From Abyssibius alkaniclasticus (GTDB lineage: Bacteria > Pseudomonadota > Alphaproteobacteria > Rhodobacterales > Rhodobacteraceae): a stretch of DNA of 64,000 bases. Shown piece after piece: positions 43,853-53,404 of this stretch. The notes beneath the pieces are model-generated. The model did no database searches. It worked only from the letters and a program-made list of their open reading frames with translations, and had not been told where the DNA came from. The stretch covers positions 2,884,501 to 2,948,500 of the forward strand of contig NZ_CP095732.1 of assembly GCF_020447305.1 (NCBI RefSeq). Direction: 5' to 3'. Within the stretch, counting starts at the first letter, position 1; each line of letters begins with the position of its first letter. The position numbers and the translations under genes were made by a program.

Positions 43853-43931
43853 GCGCAAACCAAGGCAACGCGCAAGCGCAAACCAAGGCAACGCGTCAGC
43901 GCAAACCAAGGCAAGGCGCAAACCAAGGCAA
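43853..43931. repeat. Tandem repeat, 23-base unit, between convergent genes
   Basis: The string GCGCAAACCAAGGCAA occurs four times: 43853-43868, 43876-43891, 43899-43914 and 43916-43931. The first three are exactly 23 bases apart, the last 17 apart after loss of six bases. It fills the gap between the BadF-type kinase and the Opp ATPase stop. A degenerate end continues to about 43945. It encodes no accepted gene. Confidence 0.9.
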
Positions 43932-43952
43932 GGTGCAAGCGCAACTTCTTGT

Positions 43953-44942
43953 CTAGTCGTGGAAGTGGCAGGCCACCTCATGGCCGTTTTCCAGCACCTC
44001 CAGCACCGGGCGCTTCTCGGCGCATAGTGCCTGGGCGCGCGGGCAGCGGCTGCGGAACACGCAGCCCGAGGGCGGGTTCAGCGGCGAGGGCAAATCGCCC
44101 TCCAGCAGGATGATCTTCTTGCCCTTCTCGATTTTCGGATCGGGAATTGGCACCGCCGAAATCAGCGCCTGCGTATAGGGGTGGCGCGGGTCGGCATAAA
44201 GCTGTTTGGAGGTCGCAACCTCGGCCACATTCCCCAGATACAGCACCATGATGCGCGTGGAGATATGCTTCACCACGCTCAGATCATGCGCAATGAAAAT
44301 AAGCGCAATGCCAAGTTCGCGCTGCAATTCCATCAGCAGGTTGATCACCTGTGCCTGAATGGAGACATCGAGCGCCGAAACCGGTTCATCGCAGATGATC
44401 AGCCTGGGGTTGATGATCAGCGCGCGCGCAATGCCGATACGCTGGCACTGCCCGCCCGAAAACTCGTGCGGGTAGCGGTTGATGAGGTTGGGCAGCAGGC
44501 CCACACGGTCCATCATCGCCTTCACGCGGGTCTTGATATCGGCCTTGCTGATGCCCGGCGCGTGGGTCTTCAGCGGTTCGGCGATGATCTGGCCAATGGT
44601 CATGCGCGGGTTGAGGCTGGCCAGCGGGTCTTGAAAGATGAATTGCACATCCGAGCGCACATCTTTCAATTCGCGGTTGCCCATGCCCAGCAAATCCTTG
44701 CCAAGCCACAGCACTTCGCCCGCACTGGCCGGCACCATGCGGGCCACGGCGCGGGCCAAAGTGGATTTGCCGCAGCCGGATTCACCGACAATGCCCAAAG
44801 TCTCGCCAGCAAACAGGTCGAAATCGACCCCGTCGACCGCCTTCAGCTTGCGTGGTTTGGTCCAGGGCATCGCGCCCTGCGGGAACACATCAAATGTCAC
44901 CTTCAGCCCTGAAACGGAGAGCAGTTTTTCGCGTTCGCTCAT
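43953..44942 (-). CDS. Opp/Dpp-type ABC transporter ATP-binding protein (OppF-like)
   Basis: 329 residues. ATPase with Walker A GESGCGKST (about 62-70), Q-loop FIFQDPLASLNPRM, signature FSGGQCQRIGIARAL, Walker B LIICDEPVSALDV, then the Opp-specific C-terminal tail with CVFRSRCPRAQALC (a possible metal- or cluster-binding cysteine group in this subfamily). ATG 44942 overlaps the OppD-like stop (ATGA). It is the last gene of a five-gene operon. Confidence 0.94.
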   Translation of the reverse strand: MSEREKLLSVSGLKVTFDVFPQGAMPWTKPRKLKAVDGVDFDLFAGETLGIVGESGCGKSTLARAVARMVPASAGEVLWLGKDLLGMGNRELKDVRSDVQFIFQDPLASLNPRMTIGQIIAEPLKTHAPGISKADIKTRVKAMMDRVGLLPNLINRYPHEFSGGQCQRIGIARALIINPRLIICDEPVSALDVSIQAQVINLLMELQRELGIALIFIAHDLSVVKHISTRIMVLYLGNVAEVATSKQLYADPRHPYTQALISAVPIPDPKIEKGKKIILLEGDLPSPLNPPSGCVFRSRCPRAQALCAEKRPVLEVLENGHEVACHFHD

Positions 44943-45904
44943 GCAACCAACTCCTCGACCTTGCGATGACAGGCGCGCCGATGGTCGCGCTCGCCCATCA
45001 GTAGCGGCATCAAATGGTGGCACTTATCCACAACAAACGGGCAGCGCGGGCTAAAGGGGCAACCCTCGGGCATGTTCATCATGTTCGGGGGGTTGCCGGG
45101 AATGGTCGCCAGATCTTCGCCATCGGTATCGAGCCGCGGAATGGCCGAAAGCAGGCCCATCGTATAGGGGTGGGTCGGGGCCTCGAAAAGGGTTTCGGTC
45201 GCGCCCTGCTCCATCACCTGCCCGCCATACAGCACCAATGTGTCGCGGCAGGCCCCGGCCACCACGCCAAGATCATGGGTGATCAGCACAATCGCCATGC
45301 CAAATTCGGCCTGAATTTCGGCCAGCAAGGTCATGATCTGCGCCTGCACGGTCACATCCAGCGCCGTGGTCGGCTCATCGGCGATCAGCAGTTTGGGGCG
45401 GCAAAGCAGCGACATGGCAATCATCACGCGCTGGCGCATCCCGCCGGAAAATTCGTGCGGATACTGGCGCAGCCGGGCCTTGGCCTCGGGAATGCGCACA
45501 GCATCCAGCATGGCCGCGCTTTCCTTGAGCGCATCGCTTTTGCCCATGCCTTTATGCAGCATCAACACTTCGGCCATCTGCTCGGAAATGCGCCGATAGG
45601 GGTTGAGCGAGGTCATCGGGTCTTGGAAAATCATCGCGATTTCCGCCGCCCGCACCTTGTTCAGCTCTTTCAGCGGGGCGTTCAGAATTTCCTTGTCTTC
45701 AAACAGCACCGAACCCGTGGCGCGGCCGTTCTGCGCCAAAAGCCCCATCATGGCGAACACTGTCTGGCTTTTGCCCGAGCCGCTTTCGCCCACAATGGCC
45801 AGCGTTTCACCCCTATCCAGCGTGAAGCTGACATTCTTGACCGCCTGCACCTGCCCGTCAGGGGTGGAAAATTCGACCGAAAGGTCCTGCACATCCAACA
45901 GCAT
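44939..45904 (-). CDS. Opp/Dpp-type ABC transporter ATP-binding protein (OppD-like)
   Basis: 321 residues. Walker A GESGSGKSQ (38-46, Gln replacing the last Ser/Thr as in OppD relatives), MIFQDPMTSLNPYRRI, signature FSGGMRQRVMIAMSL, Walker B LLIADEPTTALDVT, and the oligopeptide C-terminal motif CPFSPRCPFVVDKCHH. It forms a heterodimer with OppF. It lies ten bases after the OppC gene and is coupled to OppF by ATGA. Confidence 0.94.
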   Translation of the reverse strand: MLLDVQDLSVEFSTPDGQVQAVKNVSFTLDRGETLAIVGESGSGKSQTVFAMMGLLAQNGRATGSVLFEDKEILNAPLKELNKVRAAEIAMIFQDPMTSLNPYRRISEQMAEVLMLHKGMGKSDALKESAAMLDAVRIPEAKARLRQYPHEFSGGMRQRVMIAMSLLCRPKLLIADEPTTALDVTVQAQIMTLLAEIQAEFGMAIVLITHDLGVVAGACRDTLVLYGGQVMEQGATETLFEAPTHPYTMGLLSAIPRLDTDGEDLATIPGNPPNMMNMPEGCPFSPRCPFVVDKCHHLMPLLMGERDHRRACHRKVEELVA

Positions 45905-45913
45905 TCCTGCCCC

Positions 45914-46831
45914 CTACCTGTCTTTCGGGTCAAGCGCGTCGCGCAGCCCGTCACCGACAAAAAACAGCGAAAAGATCAGCACCACGAAAAAGCCGAGCGG
46001 GAAAAGCAACTGCCAGATCGTGCCATATTGCAGATTGCCCGCGCCCACATTGATAAGCTGGCCAAGGCTGGTATCGGGGGGCTGCACGCCAAGCCCGACA
46101 AAGGAAATGAAGCTTTCCGTCAGGATCATTTCGGGCACCAGCAGGGTTGCATAAACCGTGACCACGCCCAGAAGGTTGGGCACGATATGGCGCAGGATGA
46201 TGGTGAAACTGCCCACACCGCTGACCTGTGCCGCCTCGATAAATTCCTTGTTGCGGATGCTGATGGTTTGCCCGCGCACAATGCGCGCCATACCAAGCCA
46301 TGACAGCATTCCGATGCCGACAAACAGCATTGTCACCGAACGCTCGAAGGCCACAAGCAGCAGGATCAGCACGAACATGAAGGGAATCGCCATGAGAATA
46401 TCGACGATACGCATCATGATACTGTCGACACGGCCACCGAAATAGCCGGCAATCGCGCCATAAAGCGTGCCGATGACCACGGCCACCGCCGCGCCCACCA
46501 CACCCACGAGCATGGAAATCCATGTGCCCTGGATCACGCGGGAATACAGGTCGCGCCCCTCGTCGTCATAGCCGAAATAATGGCCGTTGGCGATGCTGGG
46601 CTGCCCCTTTTCCGCGGCCTGACCGATCATCGAAAAATCGATCGTTTCATAGTCTGTCACCGCGATCAGCGGGCCCAGCACGGTGAACAGCGCAATCAGT
46701 ATCAGCACCACGGTAAAGAACACCGCCGCCTTGTTGCGCATGTAACGCTGGCGCGCGTCTTTCCACAGCGAGCGGCCGGCGATTTCAACCTCGCCCAGGT
46801 CTTTGCCAACAATCTGGTCAGTAATCAGCAT
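45914..46831 (-). CDS. Opp/Dpp-type ABC transporter permease (OppC-like)
   Basis: 305 residues with six helices. The long N-terminal tail before the first helix (VFFTVVLILIALFTVLGPLI) and the following periplasmic loop with GYDDEGRDLYSRVIQGT are OppC features. Coupling loop: KEFIEAAQVSGVGSFTIILRHIVPN. It pairs with OppB. ATG 46831 has GAGGTG upstream; nine bases separate it from the OppB stop. Confidence 0.94.
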   Translation of the reverse strand: MLITDQIVGKDLGEVEIAGRSLWKDARQRYMRNKAAVFFTVVLILIALFTVLGPLIAVTDYETIDFSMIGQAAEKGQPSIANGHYFGYDDEGRDLYSRVIQGTWISMLVGVVGAAVAVVIGTLYGAIAGYFGGRVDSIMMRIVDILMAIPFMFVLILLLVAFERSVTMLFVGIGMLSWLGMARIVRGQTISIRNKEFIEAAQVSGVGSFTIILRHIVPNLLGVVTVYATLLVPEMILTESFISFVGLGVQPPDTSLGQLINVGAGNLQYGTIWQLLFPLGFFVVLIFSLFFVGDGLRDALDPKDR

Positions 46832-46840
46832 GGTTTCACC

Positions 46841-47764
46841 TCATAGCCGCACTTTGGGGTCGATCCACGCATAAAGGATATCGACGAGCATGTTGAAGGC
46901 GATGGTCAGCGTGCCCACCAGAATTGTTATGCCCATCATCACCGAATAGTCGCGCGAGAAGGCCGAGTTCACAAAAGCCTGCCCGATACCGCCGGTGGAG
47001 AAGAAGGTATCTATCACCACCGAACCAGTGACCATGCCCACAAAGGCCGGACCCAGATAGCTGACAACCGGCAAAAGCGCGGGTTTGAGCGCGTGCGAAA
47101 AGATGATCTTGCGGTTCGGCAAGCCCTTGGCGCGCGCCGTGCGGATGAAGTTGGAGTTCAGCACTTCCAGCATGGAGCTGCGCGTAAGCCGCGCGATCGA
47201 GGCCATGTAGCTGGTGGAAAGCGCGATCACCGGCATCACAAGGTTCTTGAAGCCACCGCCATCCCAGCCCCCGCCGGGCAGCCAGCCAAGGCCAAGCGTG
47301 AACAGCCAGACCAGCAGCGGGGCCATAACGAAATTCGGCAGCACCTGCGCGCCGATGGAAATGCCAACCGCAAAGTAATCCAGCACGGTATTGTGGCGCA
47401 CAGCGGCGGCAACACCAAGCGATATGCCAACGGTTGTGGCAACCAGAAAGGCCCAGAACCCGTAGGTGAGCGTGACCGGAAAGCCCTGCGCGATGATGTC
47501 ATTCACCGTGCGGTCCTTGAATTTATACGAGGGGCCGAAGTCAAATTCGGTCACAACGCCCTTCAGATAGGTGAACAACTGGTGCCAAAGCGGCTGGTCC
47601 AACCCGTATTTTGCGTTGATATTCGCCATCACCGATGCTGGCAGGGGGCGTTCGGAATTGAACGGGCCGCCCGGTGCTGCGTGCATCAGAAAGAAAGTCA
47701 CGACGCTGAGAACGAACAATGTGGGGATCGCAACGGCAATGCGTCGCAAGATAAACTTGATCAT
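46841..47764 (-). CDS. Opp/Dpp-type ABC transporter permease (OppB-like)
   Basis: 307 residues. First helix FILRRIAVAIPTLFVLSVVTFFLMHAAPGGPF, typical of OppB, then DFGPSYKFKDRTVNDIIAQGFPVTLTYGF, and the coupling loop NFIRTARAKGLPNRKIIFSHALKPALLPVVSYL. A 67-base gap to the OppA gene holds a perfect 12-bp hairpin. Confidence 0.94.
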   Translation of the reverse strand: MIKFILRRIAVAIPTLFVLSVVTFFLMHAAPGGPFNSERPLPASVMANINAKYGLDQPLWHQLFTYLKGVVTEFDFGPSYKFKDRTVNDIIAQGFPVTLTYGFWAFLVATTVGISLGVAAAVRHNTVLDYFAVGISIGAQVLPNFVMAPLLVWLFTLGLGWLPGGGWDGGGFKNLVMPVIALSTSYMASIARLTRSSMLEVLNSNFIRTARAKGLPNRKIIFSHALKPALLPVVSYLGPAFVGMVTGSVVIDTFFSTGGIGQAFVNSAFSRDYSVMMGITILVGTLTIAFNMLVDILYAWIDPKVRL

Positions 47765-47784
47765 GGTTTGCCACCCGCAAATGC

Positions 47785-47814
47785 GACACCGCGCCCAAGC
47801 CGGGGCGCGGTGTC
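47785..47814 (-). other. Perfect 12-bp stem-loop between OppA- and OppB-like genes
   Basis: GACACCGCGCCC (47785-47796) pairs fully with GGGCGCGGTGTC (47803-47814) around six bases, with no T run after it. It sits just after the OppA stop. It probably shields the oppA transcript from 3' decay so the binding protein is made in excess; this is inference. Confidence 0.7.
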
Positions 47815-47831
47815 TGACGACCTAACAGGTC

Positions 47832-49460
47832 TTAGTTGTCAACCCGGTAAAGGTTGCGCGAGTACCAGTTCTGCTCGACATTGTTGATCGGCCAATTGCG
47901 GATCTCGTCGTTCAGCATCATGTTGCCCGAATAGTGGTAAACCGGGATAACCGGCATATCGTTGGCCAGGATCTCTTCGATCTGGGTGTAGTTCGCCGAA
48001 GGATCATCCATCGTTTTTGCGGCGGCCAGAAGCGCATCAACCTCGGGGTTGCTGTATTTCCCGTCATTATAGCCCGACGAGGAGTTCAGCAGATCGAGGA
48101 AGGTCGAGGCTTCGTTATAGTCGCCACACCAGGCACCGCGCGCCATTTCGAAACGCTGGCTGCCACGCTCTTCCAGGAAGACCTGCCATTCCATGTTGTT
48201 CTGGGTCACTTCAACGCCAAGCGTCTGCTTCCACATCTGCGCCACAACGGTCGCGATCTGGGCATGGGCTTCGGAGGTGTTGTAAACCAGCTCGAAGGCA
48301 AGCGGGTTGTCCGGGCCGTAACCGGCTTCGGCCAGCAGTTCAACGGCTGCGGCATTCCGCTCGGCCTGGGTCATCTGGCCAAAGGCCACATCCGGCACAG
48401 AGAAGTTGGCGGTTGCGCCCGGTGTAAAGGTAAAGGCCGCAACCTGACCACCCTGCAACACCTGATCGGTGATGATCGAACGGTCAACCGCATAGGACAG
48501 CGCCTGACGCACACGCACATCCTTGAAGGCTTCCGGCCCGTCTTCCGACAGGTTGAAGGTGTAGTAATAGTTGCACAGGCGCGGGAAGGCCAAAGCCTCG
48601 CCGGGATATTCCTCGTTCAGGCTCGGATACTGGCCTGTCGGAATTTCGGTCCGGTCAAGCTCGCCGGCTTTCCAGCGGGTCAGCGCGGTATCATCATCAT
48701 TGATGACCAGCGCCACGACTTTTTCGATGATCGTCGCGTCATTGTTCCAATACATCGGGTTGCGCTCGCGCACCGAACGCTCCTGCGGGATATGCTCGGT
48801 CAGAACATAGGCACCGTTGGAAACGATGTTTTCCGGCTTCGTCCAGTCGGCGCCAAATTCCTCAACCACGGCCTGCGGCACGGGGAAGGTTGTGGTATGC
48901 GTGGTCATCAGCGGGAAATAGGGCAAAGAGCCGGACAGGCGCACTTCAAGCGTATAATCGTCAATCGCGGTCACGCCCAGCGCATCGGTCGGCATTTCAC
49001 CGGCAATGACCGCCGCAGCGTTTTCAATCGACATCAGCTCGATATACCACGCATAGGGCGAGGCGGTTGCCGGGTCGGCTGCACGGCGCCAGGCATAAAC
49101 GAAGTCGTTTGCGGTAACGGGTGTGCCGTTGGACCACATGGCTTCGGGGCGCAGCGTGAAGGTGTAGACGTTCTTCGCGTCATTGGTGGTGTAGCCAGTG
49201 GCAACGCCGGGCACCAGATTGCCGTTTTCATCCTGGTTCATCAGGCCTTCGAACAGGTCACGAATGACTTCAGCACCGGATACATCCTCGGCAATGCCCG
49301 GATCGACCGCGCTGAACTCGTCCAGTATCCGATAGGTGAAGGTCTGGTTGTCTGACAGCGGCTCACCGGTTTCCGGATGTGTGCCAGCAGCCAGAACCGG
49401 GCCGGCCAACATGGTTGTGGCGGCCAGCATGGCTGTTAGGGATTTGAAGCTAAGGGTCAT
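47832..49460 (-). CDS. Opp-type oligopeptide-binding protein (OppA-like)
   Basis: 542 residues. Sec signal peptide MTLSFKSLTAMLAATTMLAG then PVLAA. The mature fold is OppA-like: NQTFTYRILDEFSAVDPGIAEDVSGAEVIRDLFEGLMNQDENGNLVPGVATGY, and a C-terminal RGAWCGDYNEASTFLDLLNSSSGYN motif that is diagnostic of OppA/MppA. The likely ligand is a peptide of two to five residues. ATG 49460 follows GAGGAGAG; a start seven codons earlier is weaker. Highest-level gene of the Opp operon. Confidence 0.94.
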   Translation of the reverse strand: MTLSFKSLTAMLAATTMLAGPVLAAGTHPETGEPLSDNQTFTYRILDEFSAVDPGIAEDVSGAEVIRDLFEGLMNQDENGNLVPGVATGYTTNDAKNVYTFTLRPEAMWSNGTPVTANDFVYAWRRAADPATASPYAWYIELMSIENAAAVIAGEMPTDALGVTAIDDYTLEVRLSGSLPYFPLMTTHTTTFPVPQAVVEEFGADWTKPENIVSNGAYVLTEHIPQERSVRERNPMYWNNDATIIEKVVALVINDDDTALTRWKAGELDRTEIPTGQYPSLNEEYPGEALAFPRLCNYYYTFNLSEDGPEAFKDVRVRQALSYAVDRSIITDQVLQGGQVAAFTFTPGATANFSVPDVAFGQMTQAERNAAAVELLAEAGYGPDNPLAFELVYNTSEAHAQIATVVAQMWKQTLGVEVTQNNMEWQVFLEERGSQRFEMARGAWCGDYNEASTFLDLLNSSSGYNDGKYSNPEVDALLAAAKTMDDPSANYTQIEEILANDMPVIPVYHYSGNMMLNDEIRNWPINNVEQNWYSRNLYRVDN

Positions 49461-49764
49461 AGATCTCTCCTCTGTTATCACGACTCAACGCCGCAAGGCC
49501 CGCTTTTCGGCGTTTTGTGTCACCGATTACTGCGGGCAATGCCGAAGGCTGACATAGCCGCGCCCAACAATCAACGACAATAGCGGGCATAACCAAGCGT
49601 CACTTTGCAAGCGCAGCGCGGCGTGAAATATGCGGGATTTTTCTATGGTTTCGGCGCAATTTAGTGACGGGCGCTTCGTCGCCCTGCGCAGCCCATTCGT
49701 CGATATGACGAAATGCATCGGCAAATTGCGCAGAGCTTATATATAACCTGATTCGGCTGCTGGC
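49461..49764 (-). promoter_or_regulatory. 304-base region between oppA and tolC (upstream of oppA)
   Basis: No coding frame is supported here. A perfect palindrome TTCGTC-GATAT-GACGAA lies at 49696-49712, and the A/T stretch TTATATATAA lies at 49737-49746, near the tolC stop. I see no convincing -35/-10 pair for oppA, although it must start here. No T-tract terminator after tolC was seen. Confidence 0.4.
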
Positions 49765-51132
49765 CTAGCGCCAGCGGTCGGCAATTGCATCAACCGTGCG
49801 GCTGGCCCCCAGATCGGTGGCCGGGGCATTGCGCACCTGGTTGTAATGCTGCTCCGGGTCATAGGGTGTAATGCCGATATTCAGCTGATCGGCGGTAAGC
49901 GCACCGATCGAGGCCAGCAGGTTATAACCGGCCACATAGGCATCGCGCTGCGCAGAGTTCAGGCTGTTTTGTGCGTTCAGCTTTTCCTGCTCGGCATTCA
50001 GCACATCCAGCGTTGTGCGCGCACCAAGCCGCGCCTCTTCAACCGTGCCTTCATAGGCAAGCTGGGCGGCGGCAACCTGCAAACGGTTCGCCTCGATCGC
50101 GGCACGGGCCACGCGCAGATTGGCCCAGGCCACGGCGGTGTTCTGGCTGACGGAACGGCGGGCATCCTGGGTTTCGGCCATGCGGCGCTCCAGCACGCTG
50201 CCGGCCTGGCGCACCAGCGCCACCAGCGAGCCGCCGGTATAAAGCGGAATCGCGCCGGTGATCGTAACCGAGTTCGACGAGCCCGAACTGCCCGTGGAAA
50301 CCCCGACGCTGGCGCGCGCATCCACGCTTACGCCACGCGCGGCGCGGGCGCGCTGCATGTCCAGCACGGCGGCGCGCTCGCCATAGAGCGCGGCAAGAAT
50401 GCTGGGATGGTTGGCCTGTGCCGCGGCCTCAGCCGCCTCCAGCGAGGCGGGCAAGGGGGGCAATGGCGGACGCGGCGCAAGGTTGTTGGGGGCCACGCCG
50501 ATAACCGCACGGTAATTCTCGTTCGAGGCGGCCAGCATCCCCTGCGCGGCGGCCAGATTGGCCTGCGCACCGGCAGCGCGCGCTTCGGCAAGGCTTACAT
50601 CGGTGCGGGTGACCGCGCCAACATTGAACCGGTCGCGCGTGGCCTGCACCTGTTCTTCCAGCAAGCGCAAGTTGTTGCGCGCCAGTTGCACGGCAGCCGC
50701 ATCGCGCTGCACATCGACATAGGCAATGATCGCAGCAAGCATGATCTGCTGTTCGGTGCTGCGCAACCCGGCGCGGTTGGCCAGCACGGCCTGTTTGGCC
50801 GCCTCGATCGCAATGCGCGACTGCCCGCCATCATAAAGCGTCAGCGAGGCATTGAGCGCCGCCGAATAGGTATCGGTCACCGTGCTGTCAAAGGCCGGGC
50901 TTTGTGCAAAATTCGCGGTGCCCGAAAGGCTGAATTGCGGGCGCATCGCCGCGCGGGCCAGGGCAACGTTTTCATCCACCGCACGCAGCGCGGCGCGTGT
51001 GGCCGAAAGGCTGGGATTGGTTTCATAAGCCAGGCGCAGCGCATCGGCCAGACTGTCGGCCTGGGCCAGATTGCCAACCAGCGCCAAGACTGCGCTTGTG
51101 CTTGCCAGCCTTTGCCAGAATTTTCGCTTCAT
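49765..51132 (-). CDS. tolC: TolC family outer-membrane efflux protein
   Basis: 455 residues, usual length. Sec signal (MKRKFWQRLASTSAVLALVG then NLAQA). Two homologous halves of long coiled-coil helices form the trimeric channel: DALRLAYETNPSLSATRAALRAVDENV and ARNNLRLLEEQVQATRDRFNVGAVTRTDVSLAEARAAGA in the first, and an equivalent AYEGTVEEARLGARTTLDVLNAEQEKLNAQN in the second. It serves type I secretion and RND pumps elsewhere. AAGGAG precedes ATG 51132. pcm lies 64 bases upstream, same strand. Confidence 0.94.
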   Translation of the reverse strand: MKRKFWQRLASTSAVLALVGNLAQADSLADALRLAYETNPSLSATRAALRAVDENVALARAAMRPQFSLSGTANFAQSPAFDSTVTDTYSAALNASLTLYDGGQSRIAIEAAKQAVLANRAGLRSTEQQIMLAAIIAYVDVQRDAAAVQLARNNLRLLEEQVQATRDRFNVGAVTRTDVSLAEARAAGAQANLAAAQGMLAASNENYRAVIGVAPNNLAPRPPLPPLPASLEAAEAAAQANHPSILAALYGERAAVLDMQRARAARGVSVDARASVGVSTGSSGSSNSVTITGAIPLYTGGSLVALVRQAGSVLERRMAETQDARRSVSQNTAVAWANLRVARAAIEANRLQVAAAQLAYEGTVEEARLGARTTLDVLNAEQEKLNAQNSLNSAQRDAYVAGYNLLASIGALTADQLNIGITPYDPEQHYNQVRNAPATDLGASRTVDAIADRWR

Positions 51133-51196
51133 GTGCCGCTCCTTGGGAATATGATGTCGAGTTAGGCGCGACATTTACGCGTTTCAACCCGCTGGT

Positions 51197-51850
51197 CTAG
51201 AAAACAAATGCCGGAACTGCCGCAAATCCTGGCAGAACCGGCGCTGCCGCATCAAATGCGCGCCGCCAGCTCACCCCGGCAGACGTTTTCAGGCCAAGCT
51301 GACAGGTGCCATAGGCCCCTTCGGCCCGGATTGCCGCAATCCGCCCTCCGGGTTTGAGCTGATCAAGCAGCGCCGGTGGCATGGTTTCGAACGCGCCCTG
51401 CAACACGATCACATCATATGGGGCATGTGCTGGCGCCCCTTCGGCCAAGGCACCGCCAACGATCACGGCGTTGTCAATCGATTGTGCGGCCAAATTGGTC
51501 TCAGCCTCGGCGGCCATCGTCTCATCGGCCTCGACACCAACCACAAACTCGGCGATATGCGCCAGAACCGCCGTGGAATAGCCATAGCCGCAGCCAATAT
51601 CCAGAACCATTTCGCTGGGCTGGATGTTCAGGGCTTCAAGCATTTTGCCAAAGCTGCGCGCATCCAGCAGAGCCCGGCCCGGCGCCAGCGTGATATGCTC
51701 GCCCAGATAGGCGGTTTCGCGCGCGCCGCGCGGCACGAATTCTTCACGCGGCACGGCCAGCATGGCGGCAATGATCGGATAGCTTGTCACATCGGAGGGG
51801 CGCACCTGACAATCGACCATAGCTTTGCGGGCTGCGACAAAATCCGTCAT
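51197..51850 (-). CDS. pcm: Protein-L-isoaspartate O-methyltransferase family protein
   Basis: 217 residues. SAM motif VLDIGCGYGYSTAVLA (83-98) is preceded by DVTSYPIIAAMLAVPREEFVP and QPSEM, as in PIMT. It repairs damaged aspartates in proteins, or acts as a related SAM methyltransferase in this family. ATG 51850 starts MTDFVAARKAMVDCQVRPSDV, the Rhodobacteraceae form. It commonly precedes tolC in this group, an arrangement seen here. The longer frame upstream has no similarity. Confidence 0.9.
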   Translation of the reverse strand: MTDFVAARKAMVDCQVRPSDVTSYPIIAAMLAVPREEFVPRGARETAYLGEHITLAPGRALLDARSFGKMLEALNIQPSEMVLDIGCGYGYSTAVLAHIAEFVVGVEADETMAAEAETNLAAQSIDNAVIVGGALAEGAPAHAPYDVIVLQGAFETMPPALLDQLKPGGRIAAIRAEGAYGTCQLGLKTSAGVSWRRAFDAAAPVLPGFAAVPAFVF

Positions 51851-51993
51851 GTGAAGATTCCTTGTGATAGAACAGGTTGAACTAATGCCAGATTCGTGCA
51901 GCAGGGGCAACGCCTGGAATTGCCGCACCGGCGTCAATTGCCCCCGATGAGACAGCTTGACGATTCCACCGCCTTATGGTTGAAGGCGCGCAG

Positions 51994-52067
51994 GGCGTCA
52001 TGGCAGAGTGGTGATGCAACGGATTGCAAATCCGTGAACTCCGGTTCGATTCCGGATGACGCCTCCA
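51994..52067 (+). tRNA. tRNA-Cys (anticodon GCA)
   Basis: 74 bases with encoded CCA. Acceptor GGCGTCA/TGACGCC with discriminator T; anticodon loop ATTGCAAAT holds GCA; T-arm CTCCGG/CCGGAT region around TTCGATT. The 228-base stretch after it (to 52295) holds no other gene or clear signal that I can see. Confidence 0.97.
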
Positions 52068-52295
52068 TATCCGCCATGAATTCGGTTTATCGGGGCGACA
52101 GCCTGTGCCGGTGCGCAAATCCGGGCCAGGGCTTTGCCTGCCTCCCGGCGGCCGCCTGCAAGCAATATACACGGCCACAAGCGCGCGGCCTTGGTTTTGG
52201 CTGACCGCAGCGCTTGACCTTCGCCGCTTTGCGCACGCCAACTTGCGCGCATCGCCCGACCGATCGTCACGCACTGCGCGACGACCGGGTCTCAG

Positions 52296-53324
52296 TCATG
52301 CGCCGCTGCCTGCCGAAACGCCCGCCTCGGCAAAGGTTGCCATGCCGCTATGACAGGCAAGCGCGGCCTTCAGAATGCCAACGGCAAGCGCCGCGCCCGA
52401 GCCTTCGCCCAACCGCATGTCGAGCGACATTAGCGGCGTCAGGCCCAAATGTTTCAGCGCCGGGCCATGCGCCGATTCCGCCGAGACATGCCCGGCGATG
52501 CAATGGTCAAGCGCGCCGGGCTGCGCCTTGGCCAGCACGGCCGCGGCGGCGCAGCAGATGAAGCCATCCAGTATCACCGGTATGCGCAAGCTGCGCGCCC
52601 GCGCAATGGCCCCGGCCATTGCTGCAAGTTCGCGCCCGCCAAGGCAGGCCAGAACCATCAGCGGGTCATCCAGATGGTATGCGTGCAGGTCCAGGCCACG
52701 GGCCACGGCATCGGCCTTGCGGCCAAGCCCGTCATCATCCACCCCGGTGCCGCGCCCGACCCAGGCCGCAGCGCCGCCACCGAACAGGGCTGCAAATATC
52801 GCCGCCGCGCTGGTGGTGTTGCCAATGCCCATTTCGCCGGTCAGGAACAAATCGGCCTTGGGGTCGACCGCATTCCAGCCAGCCGACAGCGCCGCACATA
52901 CCGCCGCCTCATCCATTGCCGGGGCAATGGTAAAATCTTCGGTCGGTGTTTCAAGGTCCAGCGCGACAACATCCAGCACCGTGCCGAAACTTTCGCAAAG
53001 CTGGTTGATCGCCGCACCGCCATGTTCGAAATTCGCAACCATCTGCGCCGTCACCTCGGCAGGAAAGGCCGAAACGCCTTGCGCCACTACACCGTGATTG
53101 CCAGCAAAAACAACGGCGTGCGGGGCCGTGATGCGTGGGGCCACCTCGCCGCGCCAGCCAGCATACCAAATGGCAATGTCTTCAAGCCGCCCCAGCGCGC
53201 CGGGCGGTTTGGTAAGCTGGCCATTGCGGTCTGCCGCGCCCTGGCTGGCGGCGGCATCCGGCCCGGGTTGCTGCGCCAATGCGGCGCGAAATTGCTGAAG
53301 AGATGAAAATATCGTTGTTTGCAT
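52296..53324 (-). CDS. cobT: Nicotinate-nucleotide-dimethylbenzimidazole phosphoribosyltransferase
   Basis: 342 residues, family length. CobT makes alpha-ribazole phosphate for the lower ligand of cobalamin. Motifs: [52 protein letters not shown] and the catalytic Glu in [16 protein letters not shown] 53324 has AGGA upstream. It is divergent from cobS, 80 bases away, with no riboswitch in between. tRNA-Cys follows convergently. Confidence 0.97.
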   Translation of the reverse strand: MQTTIFSSLQQFRAALAQQPGPDAAASQGAADRNGQLTKPPGALGRLEDIAIWYAGWRGEVAPRITAPHAVVFAGNHGVVAQGVSAFPAEVTAQMVANFEHGGAAINQLCESFGTVLDVVALDLETPTEDFTIAPAMDEAAVCAALSAGWNAVDPKADLFLTGEMGIGNTTSAAAIFAALFGGGAAAWVGRGTGVDDDGLGRKADAVARGLDLHAYHLDDPLMVLACLGGRELAAMAGAIARARSLRIPVILDGFICCAAAAVLAKAQPGALDHCIAGHVSAESAHGPALKHLGLTPLMSLDMRLGEGSGAALAVGILKAALACHSGMATFAEAGVSAGSGA

Positions 53325-53404
53325 TGGTCCTGCCTTATACTGTTGGCCAATACCTAATGGATTACCCGAACAAAGTTTAGCCTGAAAACGGAAGACAAAG
53401 TGCC

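Noticed and set aside
43853-43931. Possible CRISPR array.
   Set aside because: The repeats are head to tail with only 1-7 bases between identical cores; no unique spacers and no cas genes.
47934-49355. A 473-codon plus-strand frame.
   Set aside because: It is antisense to the OppA-like gene and lacks a start signal or recognisable domain.
52068-52295. Small gene in the gap after tRNA-Cys.
   Set aside because: The only frames there run into the tRNA or are antisense to cobT; none has an RBS or recognisable motif.
53325-53404. Cobalamin riboswitch between cobT and cobS.
   Set aside because: The gap is 80 bases, too short, and I see none of the conserved B12-box pattern.
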